Below are positions 9,925 to 20,494 of a stretch of DNA of 64,000 nt, in pieces (the stretch's first letter is position 1; every line of letters begins with the position of its first letter). The notes under the pieces were generated by a model. It did not search any database. It was not told the DNA's origin and saw only the letters and a list, made by a program, of their open reading frames with translations. A program made the translations under genes and the position numbers. The DNA comes from Odontocerum albicorne (Eukaryota > Arthropoda > Insecta > Trichoptera > Odontoceridae), in assembly GCA_949825065.1 (NCBI GenBank), contig OX463864.1, positions 18,117,327-18,181,326 on the forward strand. The letters are read 5' to 3'.

Positions 9925-10045
9925 ACGAGAGAAAAGAAAGAATACGAGAATTGAATTTTGAATACAAGAGAGCGAGAGAAGAATACTTCGAAATTTGAAT
10001 CTCGGCGGGTCCGTGATTTTCGAACCGGTGTAAAAGGGGACGATG
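9925..10045 (+). repeat. Dispersed repeat ending GGTGTAAAAGGGGACGATG, copy 1
   Basis: Shared words GAATACGAGAATTGAATTTT, TTTGAATCTCGG-GGGTCCGT and CCGGTGTAAAAGGGGACGAT tie this to 24262-24465 (minus) and 60845-61035 (plus). This copy lacks part of the middle. The nature of the element is unknown. Confidence 0.7.
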
Positions 10046-10900
10046 CCAATTTATTTTGAATTGTAATTCATTAAATTATTTATTTATTTCCTATTATATT
10101 GAACCTTATAATTAATTGTGTTTATTTATCTTGTGCTCTTTTTTTTAATGCATCCAATTCACATATATGTGGCTTTTTCACGATGTCGGAAAAGCGAAAA
10201 TTTTAAAGTCAATATATCTGAAACAAGTCTTCAAGGAAAACTTTATCAACGATTTAAATTGAACAACAGTAATGTTTATACACAAAACATCACATCGTGT
10301 ATTAGATTTTTGAGAATTAAATAATTAATCAATCAAGATTAGTACCTTTTTTTATTTTAAACTTTAAACATTAATGAACCCTAATAACTTTAAGCTGATC
10401 TTGCTCCATTCGGTATTTCAAAAATTTATAATTTGTTTTAGTTCCGTGAATATTTCACTGGTTGCAACTAGTTAGAAAATAATCAGGAATACACCGGTCA
10501 TTTTCCGATTAGGCAAACTGATAACCTATTGATAATCGCTTATTGGGATCTGGCAGTTGACATACTGTGCCAAGGTTTGTTCTTATCTTGATAATTGCTT
10601 GATAGGCCACACTGTGTTACAGTGCAATGCAAATTAGCAGACACTTTGGCAATCAGAATCTATTGTAATTATGTTATGTATATTGAGATAGAAATTCAGG
10701 AATAATTTCATGAAAAGAACGCAAGAACAAACGATTCCGAAAATCTAAAAATGTTTCGTTGTAGTTCGTCTTACCTTGGTAAGTTTTCTGCGGTTTTCTT
10801 ACCAAAAATGTTTTTTTGAACATATGCAGATGCGAGAAAGTACCTAATCTAATGGGCGCAACTATTACCTTCCTATCCTTATACTCAACTTACATATATA
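10046..10900. other. AT-rich stretch; short dispersed repeat at 10755-10870
   Basis: Bases 10755-10870 (CTTGGTAAGTTTTCTGCGGTT, TTCTTACCAAA) recur at 62155-62290 and, inverted, at 26490-26600. The remainder shows nothing I can name. Confidence 0.5.
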
Positions 10901-10904
10901 AAAT

Positions 10905-10995
10905 TTTATAATAAATTTAATCTGTCAATAATAGTGGGTTTGAATCCCGATTTAAGAAACTTCTAAACGGCGCTGTATAAATTGCAAACATTATT
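10905..10995 (+). repeat. Short dispersed repeat (GGCGCTGTATAAATT type)
   Basis: A pattern of AATCTGTCA-TAATAGT-GG, AATCC and GGCGCTGTATAAATTGC recurs at 25880-26000 and, inverted, at 26325-26445 and 44335-44450. A related form is at 34310-34410. It is probably a SINE or MITE. Confidence 0.5.
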
Positions 10996-11024
10996 TTACT
11001 ATAATTATTATTAGTGTTGTATTG

Positions 11025-11235
11025 TATTATACTTTCGTTATATACAGTATAACCTGGCGGGCTTATTGCAGTGTGGCAATCTCTTCCAACGAACCAGAAA
11101 GATGTTAATGAGGCATTTAGTAACATCCAGTCTGGAATGCTTTTTAAAATATTTTGGATTCCAGCGGGATATAAACCTGCAGCCTCCGGGCTGGGAGCCA
11201 GGCGTCTTACCAACTATGGACATCTCACGTAGTGT
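11025..11235 (-). mobile_element. tRNA-derived SINE, near complete
   Basis: Read on the minus strand it has a tRNA-like head (TTGGTAAGACGCCTGGCTCC and a B-box-like GGTTTATATCCCGCTGG), a linker, and a conserved tail (TCTTTCTGGTTCGTTGGAAG, GATTGCCACACTGCAATAAG, then TATACTGTATATAACGAAAG). Head and tail match 16979-17175 and 59637-59830. It is about 210 bp. Confidence 0.8.
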
Positions 11236-11239
11236 TTTG

Positions 11240-11560
11240 TGGGTTGGATTCTTTATGAATATAAATGTGTATACGTAGGAATGCAAGTCTACTATCCACC
11301 AAATTTAAAAAAAATATTAATTGATTAACGTTATTGGTAGAAAACAATTAAAAAATATTTTTTACATATATATTTTTTTCTTTATATTGTAAAATATTGC
11401 TAAAAGGAGTAAATAAATGTTTTGAAACTATTATATGTGATAGAACTGTGTCATCTCTGTCCACCCCACTTTATACAGCTATTCAAGGATGCATTAAGGG
11501 TCACCGCTCACCGCCGTTGACTGTATCAAAATGTCGCCAATGATGATGACGATGATTATT
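11240..11560. other. AT-rich, no gene; GC rise from 11455
   Basis: Nothing coding is visible. From about 11455 the composition becomes distinctly less AT-rich, leading into the E-box cluster. Confidence 0.4.
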
Positions 11561-11564
11561 CTGC

Positions 11565-11592
11565 CACGTGACTGTCACGTGCTCGCCACGTG
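11565..11592. promoter_or_regulatory. Three CACGTG E-boxes spaced 11 bp
   Basis: CACGTG occurs at 11565, 11576 and 11587, exactly 11 bp apart, inside a GC-richer island (about 11480-11650) of otherwise AT-rich DNA. CACGTG binds bHLH dimers such as Max/Myc, USF, Mitf and Clock/Cycle. Spacing near one helical turn would put all three on one DNA face. No adjacent exon is recognised, so this is a candidate enhancer or promoter only. Confidence 0.4.
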
Positions 11593-12134
11593 GCCTGCCG
11601 TCGCTTCCTGTCACCGACTTTCGCCAGAATCGGGATAGGGAGAGATGACAGAGCGACCAAAATATTATTGTTTTCTAAATTTCATTTAGGGGTTAATTTT
11701 TGGATGATATTGTAAATACATTGATATATATTTTAGAAACGTTTTACCCAGCAAATATCACTAATCTGTATATTTATTCATTGCTTGATTGGAAGAAGTT
11801 GCCATATGTCAATAGCCCGAAAATTTATATACTTTACTATAAGGTAGCTTAAAAAATAGATTATGACTCGAAAAATAATTTTTTGAAATATTTTCTTAAG
11901 AAAATTTATATTATAAATCTAGCATGGTTAGCAAATAAAAAAAAGCCGATTGTGTAGAATATAGAACAACGTCTTTAATGTGAGTTGACTCATAAAATAG
12001 AGCTTTACAAATTATCTATTATTTTTATTGATAAAAACAAGGCATGGGAATAAATATAATGTATAAACAAAAAAACCTATGTTAATTATTTTTATTAAAA
12101 AGGTCTCTAGTTTTTTTCCACGTAAGGCTTCTTT
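11593..12134. other. AT-rich; SINE tail relic at 11780-11850
   Basis: TTGATTGGAAGAAGTTGCCATATG followed by CAATAGCCC is a degraded tail of the SINE family seen at 17094-17175. Nothing else is recognised. Confidence 0.45.
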
Positions 12135-12245
12135 AATTTATATCTTCTGGTTGGTTGGAAGAGATTGGTGAATGGAACCAAACCCACCAGGATGTAGTGT
12201 ATCCAACAAAAGTATGATACAATACAAGTAAAATAAAACAATATT
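12135..12245 (+). mobile_element. SINE tail fragment
   Basis: CTTCTGGTTGGTTGGAAGAG, then CCCACCAGGATGTAGTGTA and ATGATACAATACAA match the conserved 3' tail of the tRNA-derived SINE. The tRNA-like head is missing. Confidence 0.65.
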
Positions 12246-12310
12246 GATTTTTTGTACATTCTGTTTGTAACTGAAACGTTACTTTGGTGTTTTTTTTCTT
12301 GCTGGCAATA

Positions 12311-13110
12311 TATCATATAGTGTACACCACTACTTATTTCGTTAAGCGTAACATAATAAAGAGCGAGCTTATTATTCGTACAATATAGTGTACACCACTA
12401 CTTATTTCGTTTAGCGTAACATAATAAAAAACGAGCTTACTATTCGTACAATATCATATAGTGTACACCACTACTTATTTCGTTTAGCGTAACATAATAA
12501 AAAACGAGCTTACTATTCGTACAATATCATATAGTGTACACCACTACTTATTTCGTTTTGCGTAACATAATAAAGAACGAGCTTACTATTCGTACAATAT
12601 CATATAGTGTACACCACTACTTATTTCGTTTAGCGTAACATAATAAAGAACGAGATTACTATTCGTACAATATGATACAGTGTACACCACTACTTATTTC
12701 GTTTAGCGTAACATAATAAAGAGCGAGCTTACTATTCGTACAATATCATATAGTGTACACCTCTACTTATTTCGTTTAGCGTAACATAATAAAGAACGAG
12801 CTTACTATTCGTACAATATCATTCAGTGTACACCACTACTTATTTCGTTTAGCGTAACAAATTAAAGAGCGAGCTTACTATTCGTACAATATCATACAGT
12901 GTACACCACTACTTATTTCGTTTAGCGTAACAAATTAAAGAGTGAGCTTACTATTCGTACAATATCATATAGTGTACACCACTTCTTATTTCGTTTAGCG
13001 TAACATAATAAAGAACGAGCTTACTATTCGTACAATATCATATAGTGTACACCACTACTTATTTCGCTTAGCGTAACATAATAAAGAACGAGCTTATTAT
13101 TCGATATTTA
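12311..13110 (+). repeat. 73-bp satellite-like array, 11 units
   Basis: GTGTACACCACTACTTATTT recurs with a 73-bp period (about 12321, then 12389, 12462, 12535 and onwards). The first interval is 68 because of a 5-base deletion. Each unit also holds CGTTTAGCGTAACATAATAA and ACGAGCTTACTATTCGTACA. The palindromic GTGTACAC lies in every unit. Confidence 0.95.
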
Positions 13111-13695
13111 ATTAAAAAAATAATAAATCTATTTGGCTACATTTATTAACATTTAACCCTTAATCGTCCAGTACTTTACTTAAATACCCAAGAAACAATG
13201 AATATAAATCTACGAGTATATATAGACTTGGCACGAGCAATCGATATGGATTTTAAACGTTTTGAAAGAGTGATGCATTCCACATCTTCCGGTTGATTGT
13301 GTCCGCTAAAAGTCGACTCTATTGTCCGACGATTGCACCCCAACGCCAGCCCCAAAGTTTTATGGGAAAATAATACACAGTTTGTCCCCTAGACTGTTTT
13401 ATTTACGAATCTAGTGATTTGAAAGTAATGCGACAATCTTTGTTTATTTGACAGATTTACGTGAATTGTTTGAAGGGTAAGTTGAATAACTCTTAAGCAT
13501 TTTTTTACTATAAAGGGTGAAATAGCAATAAACATACATATATTCAACGATGAAATGTGTTGCTCCATAATTGCTATATTTTTGTCCCTTCCTATCTTCT
13601 TTCACCTTTCTCAAATGTCAATGCTTTAAATACATTTGCCTTTTTTTCAGAAATTATGTTATAACCTTTCATCCAGCAATTAACGTGAATCTGCA
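13111..13695. other. No recognised feature
   Basis: AT-rich with a slightly more complex patch at 13270-13400. No supported exon or repeat. Confidence 0.4.
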
Positions 13696-13699
13696 TACC

Positions 13700-13978
13700 A
13701 GTGTGAAGTTGGTTGGAAGAGATAGCCATATGGTAATAAACTCGTAATTTGTATACTGTACAATAAAATGTGTAAATAAATTTGAAAGTTTTTGATTTTT
13801 TGTATCTTTATTGATAAATATCGTTTATTGCAAATAATTTTTAAGTTATAGTATAATGAAGACCTTCGCGGCCTAGTGGTTAAGATAACTGTATTTCCAC
13901 CAGGGGGTGCATGTTCAATTCCCGTTGGAACCAAGAAATTTATTAAAGGATTCCAATCTGGTTTTCATTTAAGGCATA
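13700..13978 (+). mobile_element. Two SINE pieces: tail 13700-13770, tRNA-like head 13861-13978
   Basis: The tail reads GTTGGTTGGAAGAGATAGCC. The head reads TTCGCGGCCTAGTGGTTAAG (A box) and CATGTTCAATTCCCGTTGG (B box), followed by the linker CAATCTGGTTTTCATTTAAGG. Because tail precedes head, these are two separate truncated insertions. The second is cut off by the MITE at 13980. Confidence 0.7.
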
Positions 13979-13979
13979 T

Positions 13980-14604
13980 TTAACCCTTCCTGTCCTGTGA
14001 TGTGTAACTAGTACACATTGCTTCTAAAAACTTTAATATCTTTATAAATATAATAAATACTGGGTTCAAATTTTAGGTATTCCTCCGTAATACGTTTACG
14101 TATTGAATGAAAAAATAATATTAATAATAATTAGCACTTATCGGCCACATCAGAGATATTTTGTGAAAATCGGGAATAAATTCATCAATACAATCAAACG
14201 TGTGCCAGTGTGTGACGTAGGTATAATAATTCTAAAAACCGCTATGGGTGAGGAAGCGACGCTGTTCACGTCTCACTCTCACTCTACGTTGGTATATGGG
14301 AATGCAAGAAAAAGAATCTCATAACATACACAGTGTTAGTGTTCCGAATCCCGTCTCAGTAGCTCGCGGGTATCCATACGAGGTGGTCTCAGTGTCTGTT
14401 TTGTGAACGTCGGCCGATGTTTTTTTTTTCTTCATATTTTCAGCAATTAAATTTGAATTATTATCACTTTATACTTCAAATTTAATTAATTTAAGCGATT
14501 GGCTATGACTATTATTATTTTTCCGATTTTACATAGCTCATTTTTACATGTGTATTGAATACACAGCACCGGAACGCGCCAATTTATTTTAGCACAGAAA
14601 GGGA
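13980..14604 (+). mobile_element. MITE-like element, TTAA/CCCTTCC family, copy 2
   Basis: It starts TTAACCCTTCCTGTCCTGTG and ends GCACAGAAAGGG at 14592-14603, giving short inverted ends. The body matches the other copies. At about 625 bp it is among the longest copies here. It carries no transposase-like frame. Confidence 0.7.
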
Positions 14605-14729
14605 AAGATTAATATTTTTCTGGTTGGTGGAAACAGATTTACACACAGCAATAAGCTTAACAATTTATACTGCATGCAACGAAAAGTTATTAAAAAAATT
14701 CTATTCCCGTTTAAATTAATATTTTATTA

Positions 14730-15270
14730 GGTGTTAACATATTGTAAGTTGTGTCCGTTTTTTCCAAATTTAAAAATGGGCACCAAAAGTAAAACAAAAT
14801 GGTAAAGGTTATACGTCATTTGAAAGAAAATTTTCTACTCTACAAGATATTGTGTTTGCTTTTACGTTACATATATTATTTTATTTGATTGCAAGCCTTC
14901 AAAATGGAATGTCAAGTAGACAAAAGTGAGCATTTTCGACACCTCCTTGTATTCGCGTTCAATCGAGGGAATAAAGCCGCTTGCGATATTTGTGAAGTGT
15001 ACGGGGAAGATGCTATGAATGAAAGGACAGCTCGTCGATGGTTTTTCCTTCAATAATGACGTCGAATTGCGGACATGGTTGGACGAATTCCTCGAGTCAA
15101 GACCGGATGGTTTTTATCGCACAGGCATTGAAAAACTTGTAGAACGTTGGCAAGAATTTGTAAATAATGAAGGAGAATACATTATTGACTAATTTGTTGA
15201 CATTTTTTTTGTTGTGTCCCATTGTTCTCTTCATTTGAAAAAAAAACGGACACAATTTATGTTAACACCC
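14730..15270 (+). mobile_element. Internally deleted mariner element
   Basis: Inverted ends GGTGTTAACATATTGTAAG / GTGTTAACATAAATTGTGTC-type continue into GTGTCCGTTTTTT, with TA to the left. The plus strand from 14904 begins a mariner transposase (VDKSEHFRHLLVFAFNRG, AACDICEVYGEDAMNERTAR, RWF), then stops. It resumes after a frame change as its C-terminus: NDVELRTWLDEFLESRPDGF, then VERWQEFVNNEGEYIID and stop at 15190. The middle two thirds, including all catalytic aspartates, is deleted. It could be moved only in trans. Confidence 0.9.
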
Positions 15271-15628
15271 AATACACCCTAAGCGCCACGAAGTGATGCA
15301 GATATAAAAATATAATATTTCAATAAAAAAAATTAAACATGATTGTAACATATAATGCATTGTTTTACACTTTTTGGAGTCTGATTTTTATTCCAATCAA
15401 CAAAAAAGACGTAAAAACTCTTATTTGAAACTTTATACAGTTCCAAAGAGAATCGAATCAGAAAGTCTTAATGTGGAAGTCAAGCATTCTACAACTAAAT
15501 GATTAATTTTGTATGTGAAACATAATGCAACAGATATACACCAATTTCATTCCAACTAACCAACATTTCAAAAGTAAAATTTTTGTGTATGTTATATAAA
15601 AAGATCTTGTTCTCAATTCTCTAGCATT
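15271..15628. other. AT-rich, no recognised feature
   Basis: No gene or recurring repeat is seen before the LINE relic that follows. Confidence 0.4.
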
Positions 15629-16380
15629 AAAGTGATCAAAACATTGTACTGCACTTACGTCCGTAGCATACTCGAATATGGCTCACAAATCTGGAACCCC
15701 CAGTACGATATATATATTAACAGGCTAGAATCAATCCAACGTAGATTTGTCAAATATCTTCAATTTAAATGCAAATAATACGACAACGATTACGAGGCCA
15801 GATGCAGGCGACAACACCTCCTAGCACTTCGCGAAATACGGAAATTAGCCGTTATTATATTATTAACGAAAATAGCGCAATATCACATTGATGCCCCAGA
15901 ATTACTCTCAAACATAAACCTTAACGTCCCCAGAATCTCCGCAAGACATACTTAATGGCTGAACATCCCCTTTAGTGCGACCAAATGCAGAAAAAATTCA
16001 TTCTTTGTAAGAGCATCTAACTTCGTAAACAACTTGGAAGACTTCCCGGAATTCGATTTATTTAACTCTTCTACGAACTCGATTAGATTGCGCATATGCG
16101 GGAACTGATTTGGTGTGGATCTCTGACTGTCTTATCCCTGACTGTCTCATCCCTGACTGTCTCGTCCCTGACTGTCTCCTGGTTAACAATTTTCAGCATT
16201 ACTTAAAGCCTACCTACTACCTTCTTACCAATCTCCTAACATAATTAAGTGTACATATTGAAACTATATGCGAAAACTGTTAAATGGTGTTTCGAAACCC
16301 ATAGATATCAGTAATAATACCGACATAAACACTGTATGTTTCCCTAATAAAATAAAATAAAATAAATAAAATAAAACCCC
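15629..16380 (+). pseudogene. Jockey-like LINE relic, ORF2 C-terminus and 3' tail
   Basis: In one frame from 15629 to the stop at 16106 the strand reads LYCTYVRSILEYGSQIWNPQ, then RLESIQRRFVKYLQFKCK, interrupted by at least two internal stops. The LEYGSQIWNP and IQRRFVKYL motifs mark the region after the RT of Jockey-superfamily LINEs. A 15-bp repeat (CTGACTGTCTCATCC) in about four copies lies at 16125-16185 in the 3' UTR. The element ends in a TAAAA-rich tail near 16350-16378. Confidence 0.8.
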
Positions 16381-16704
16381 ATCCAACGTACCCTAATGCA
16401 CGGTTTGGGGCTGGACACAACGGCCGGAATAATAAAGAATGTGCCCTTTTGTTTACATCAACAGTGGTGCTATCTTCTATAAACAGTCACCAGAGGTCAC
16501 TCTGTCCCATTGTCTCGCTGTCCCATTTGAAAATGGGTACAATTCCAGTCCATAAAGAAAGGTCTTAAGTCCAGTACTTTCCCGACCATTGTGCACGTAT
16601 CTCGCCAAATTAAACAATTGTTTTTGCTCGTTTGGGGGTTGTTTATGGTCAAGAAAGGGTTAAGGAGTACATCTTTGTTGAGAGTTATGTGGACGTTAAT
16701 ATGC
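16381..16704. other. No recognised feature
   Basis: A patch of more balanced composition (16440-16640) without a convincing splice-bounded frame. Confidence 0.4.
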
Positions 16705-16780
16705 AAAAAAGGATTCAACCCCAAAACACAGACGGACGTCCCAGGTTCGATTCCTGACGGATTCTATTCCGGACTGGTTT
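16705..16780 (+). mobile_element. tRNA-derived SINE fragment (second family)
   Basis: A B box, CCCAGGTTCGATTCCTGACG, is followed by TTCCGGACTGGTTTTAGTTT, the tail also seen at 1480-1507. Confidence 0.55.
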
Positions 16781-16978
16781 TAGTTTTTGACCATATATCA
16801 ACTGAATTAATTGTATTATATTCCAATTTCGTTGTTTACAGCAGTGTCTTTCAATCATTGGTTCGTTGAAATTTCCATTTTTAATCCAAGATTTTTTACT
16901 GTTTGGTCTATTTCAAATGACTATAGAATTATATTTTTTTTAATATTAGATTTAGAGTTTATACAAAAAATACGATAC

Positions 16979-17175
16979 AATATCCGTGGCTTAGTTGGTA
17001 AGACGCCAGTCTCCCAACCCGGAGATCGCGGTTTAAAATCCCACTAGAAGCCACATTTTCCCAGTCTGGTTTTCACTTAAGGCCACTTTAACATCTTTCT
17101 GGTTGGCTGGAAGATATTGCCACATGGCAATAGGCCCACCAGGTTGTACTGTATACAACGACAGTATAATACAAT
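16979..17175 (+). mobile_element. tRNA-derived SINE, complete-looking copy
   Basis: The head has an A-box-like CCGTGGCTTAGTTGGTAAGA and a B-box-like GCGGTTTAAAATCCCACTAG. The linker is CAGTCTGGTTTTCACTTAAG. The tail reads TTCTGGTTGGCTGGAAGATA, TTGCCACATGGCAATAGGCC, then TACTGTATACAACGACAGTA. It serves as the reference copy for the family in this window. The head could derive from a tRNA with a GGTAAGACGCC-type D arm. Confidence 0.85.
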
Positions 17176-17214
17176 ATCATATAATACTATTTTATATATA
17201 TATTATTTATAGTT

Positions 17215-17775
17215 AAGACATTAACATTGTGAAGGTTTAAAGACATTATAATTTGTTTTTATCAAACACTGTTTATTCCACTTTTTGTACTACAAAAAGG
17301 GGAATAAACAGTGTTTGATAAAAACAAATTACAATATACTGCTACATAAATAATGTTTTTCATATATTATTTATATAGTAGTTAAGGCATTAACATTGTG
17401 GAGGTTTAAAGACATTGTAATTTGTTTTTATCAAACACTGTTTATCCCACTTTTTGTACTACAAAAAGTGGAATTAACAGTGTTTGATAAAAACAAATTA
17501 CAATATACTGCTACATAAATAATGTTTTTCATATATTATTTATAGTTAAGGCATTAACATTGTGGAGGTTTAAAGACATTGTAAGTTGTTTTATCAATCA
17601 CTGTTTATCCCACTTTTTGTAACGGTATAACCCTACCGGTTTCAAGGTTTTCCCCCCCTCATCAGTCTTGTTTGCGCTCCCTTGATGATGAGGTGAAAGC
17701 CTTGAAACCGGCAGGGTTATACCGTTACAAAAAGTGGAATAAACAGTGTTTGATAAAACTACTTATAATGTTTTT
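17215..17775. repeat. Three palindromic (foldback) units in tandem
   Basis: Palindromes at about 17247-17336, 17416-17505 and 17575-17775 share arms with ATCAAACACTGTTTATTCCA and its complement. They are separated by GTTAAGGCATTAACATTGTG sequence. The first two are short (centre TTGTACTACAAAAA). The third is the long form, whose inner arm reads ACCGGTTTCAAGG and complement with a core near TTGATGATGAGG. They are founders or decayed members of the palindrome family at 33815, 39183, 48690, 54560, 54871 and 59400. Confidence 0.9.
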
Positions 17776-17879
17776 CATTTTTGCCGTAGCAGTGGGTCAA
17801 ATATTTATCTTATTTTCACCGATCGACAAGTGTAAAATGGTTGAAAACCACTGGTTAACAATATCGAGCGATCGATAGG

Positions 17880-18160
17880 CTATCCCTCGTAATTGAGCAT
17901 GATTATGTATTAGCTGTGAGGACCAATGATGGAATTCAAGTAGCCTGAACGAGTAGACATGTATGTGCTAAAATTTGTGTTATGAATTGTTAGTTGTGTG
18001 AATTGTTATCTAGTTATAAGGAGTATGTAGTTATTAACTTTTTCTAATAAATCAAATATTAAGATTATAAAAATTAAAATGACATGTAGGAATTTAAAAT
18101 CAAGTTAGTTGATAGTTAAAATATTTAAATTAGATAAGTTATTGAGATAAAAATTCGTAT
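17880..18160. repeat. Dispersed repeat shared with 61795-61890
   Basis: GAACGAGTAGACATGTATGT, GAATTGTTATCTAGTTATAA and GAGTATGTAG are also found, in order, at 61812-61890 beside a LINE relic. It is probably an end region of that LINE family. Confidence 0.5.
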
Positions 18161-18161
18161 A

Positions 18162-18965
18162 CAGGTAGTCGTCGACTTACGACAGCACTCGGTTCCGATA
18201 AACAGGTCGTAAGTTGATCTGGTCGTAAGTCGACTTATGCAATAATTTCGGTACATAAGTAAATGATAGTGCGTGATGATATTATAAGACTGTTTTCTAT
18301 GTTCTTGTTATAATCAGTGTATCACCACTGTCATTTATCGGGGTTCTCTATGCTTTCTTTTTTTATTATTTTTCGAGTTTGTCTTTATCATATATCAGCA
18401 TGCCTGATATTCGAATATCTTTACGTATTGCTTTGTTTTTTATTAAGTAAAAAATTATGCTTCAGTAAAATTGGTTAAATATTATATTAATAAAACATAT
18501 GAAAATACAAAATACAGCTGTTTGTTATACATATCAACTTTTTATTGACCGCTTGTTTATTTTTTTGCATAAACATTGTGAGCTTTGTCTGGATTGTTTG
18601 TTTCTTCTTCTCCTCGTATTATATATTTCACGATATAGGCGAAACACGTCGTGTGCCATCCGTTTAATCCTTGCAAATCGTTCGATGTTCGGGCCCATTG
18701 TTTTAAAATGTGCAAGAAGTTTTCATTCTCCTTTTTGTAGACATCTCGGAAGGGCTTAGAAATGCTTATAACAAGACAACACGTCATTATTGGACGAAGC
18801 CGCAGCTAATACTGACCACGATGCGCACAAGCGCATAGTAATACAATATGTAGCGTACATGGACTGCTACCGCCACACTTAGCGCAGGAGAACAACCGAT
18901 CGCGGATTGTGGTCGTAAGGTCAAACAGTCGTAAGTTGCGTAGGTCGTAAGTCGACGACTACCTG
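18162..18965. mobile_element. Tigger/pogo-like DNA element, 804 bp
   Basis: The first 22 and last 22 bases are exact inverted repeats (starting CAGGTAGTCGTCGACTTACG). Each end touches a TA, the Tc1/mariner/pogo target duplication. Sub-terminal GGTCGTAAGT words repeat at both ends. The CAGG-TCG-CTTACG end with GGTTCCGATAA nearby resembles Tigger ends. The interior has weakly open minus-strand sequence (18557-18787) that I do not recognise as a transposase. Probably non-autonomous. Confidence 0.85.
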
Positions 18966-18976
18966 TATACAAGTAG

Positions 18977-20065
18977 ATGTATACAAGTGGATTATTTGCA
19001 TCATACCTAAAAGAAATATCTCAATACGTAACAATCCGTAACAAGTCTTCTGTGGCATTTATCGCAAGATCTGGTATACCACAAGGATCTAATTTAGGTC
19101 CCCTACTTTTCCTCATATTAATAGACGACATTCAAAATTCCATAAGTCACTCGACATGTTTATTGTTCGCTGACGACTTTAAAATTTTCAAAAAGATCAA
19201 TTCACCTCACGACTGTGCACAGTTACAACAGGACCTAGACTCCCTAGTCTCCTGGAGTGAGCAAAATCATATTCTGTTCAACATTAATAAATGTGTCTGT
19301 GTATCTTATAGTCGATCGTTTTCACCAATCCACCATCAGTATACTATACAGGGAGTGGCACTAAACAGAGTTTCTGAATTCAAGGATTTGGGCGTAACCT
19401 TCGATGTCGGACTCATGTTCGTTAACCATGTCTCACGTTTGATATCGGACTGTTACAAACTACTCGGTTTTATAATGAGAATATCAAGAGAATTTAACAG
19501 CACCGATATCCTTCGAAACTTATATAATTACCTAATTAGAACCAAATTAGAATATGCATCTACGGTTTGGGCTCCTCATCAGCTCAAATATAAAAACAAT
19601 ATAGAACAAATACAAAAAAAAATCCTCAGATATCTATGGTACAGAACAAAGGGCGATTACCCAAAATGCTCATCATGCCGAACTTCTCACGGTGTGTAAC
19701 TATAGAAGCCTCGAAACAAGAAGGCAAGAATCCATTGCGATATTCCTAATAAAGGTTTTCCAAGGTTCCTTTAACTGTCCCGCGATTCTAGAAGCACTAA
19801 GTTTATATGTACCCAATAAATATAGCCGTGCAAGGAATCACCATCTGTTCTACATACCAACTTACAGTACGAATATCATGGCTAAACACTCAGTCACGCG
19901 TGGTATAGAGATATTGAACCAACTGAATGACGCGGTTGATATATTCTCGGTACCGCCTAGCAGTATGAGAAGAATCCTGGCTGATATTATTCCTAACGAA
20001 TAAGCTAACGCTAGAAGCAGGAGTAACAGGAGAAATCCGTGCAAAGTGGATAAAAAAAAAAAAAG
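18977..20065 (+). pseudogene. 5'-truncated Jockey-like LINE with RT catalytic box
   Basis: The first frame (18977-19699) carries RT blocks in order: ARSGIPQGSNLGPLLFLILI, LLFADDFKIF (the F-A-D-D catalytic box) and LGVTFDVGL. They are followed by LEYASTVWAP and IEQIQKKILRYLW of the C-terminal region. A one-base shift near 19660 moves the rest into a second frame (19692-20003), ending LADIIPNE-stop. A 13-A tract near 20051-20064 marks the 3' end. RT blocks before GIPQG are absent, so the copy is truncated and dead. It begins just outside the TA of the Tigger-like element. Shorter copies lie on the minus strand at 37272-37600 and 52655-52990. Confidence 0.9.
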
Positions 20066-20067
20066 AT

Positions 20068-20365
20068 GCAGCATTTGTCAAATATTTGTGTTATTCTTTA
20101 TTAAATAAAAAAAAATAAACAATTCACATTTGATGTACACCATCACACCGCTGTATGCAAATTAATAAGACAATTTTTCACAATTTAAATCCAATTTTCT
20201 GCTTGTAGATTCATATTTGGGGCGCATAATTCTATGATTTTTTTAGTTGTCACCCTCATTTTAAGAGGGAGTTTTTTTCTTTTTATTAATGTGAATAAAA
20301 ATTCCCCCTTACTTATTTTAATGTAAGCTATAGTTACATTTTTTTATTTAAACATCTTATATTGA
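20068..20365. other. AT-rich, no recognised feature
   Basis: Only homopolymer-rich sequence between the LINE poly(A) and the next SINE head. Confidence 0.45.
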
Positions 20366-20367
20366 TT

Positions 20368-20440
20368 TCCACTGTGGCATAGTTGGTAAGACGCCTGTCT
20401 TACAATCCATAGGTTGTTTCCTACGATTCAATTAATAAAT
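20368..20440 (+). mobile_element. SINE head, tRNA-like
   Basis: ACTGTGGCATAGTTGGTAAG (A box), GCCTGTCTTACAATCCATAG and a degraded B box CCTACGATTCAAT. The tail is missing. Arms do not pair well enough for a functional tRNA. Confidence 0.6.
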
Positions 20441-20494
20441 GAAGAATTGAACTCCTGAAAAGTTTACATAGACGTTACCAAGCTTTTTTATTGT

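Noticed and set aside
16979..17050. Functional tRNA genes at this and about ten similar tRNA-like sites
   Set aside because: A and B boxes are recognisable, but stems do not pair, the anticodon arm is irregular and the same linker/tail follows several of them. They are SINE heads.
18557..18787. A transposase fragment inside the Tigger-like element
   Set aside because: The minus-strand frame shows no DDE or helix-turn-helix motif I can identify, so no product is claimed.
18977..20003. Reverse transcriptase as a host or active gene
   Set aside because: It is truncated before the first RT blocks, frameshifted near 19660 and followed by poly(A). It is a dead LINE copy.
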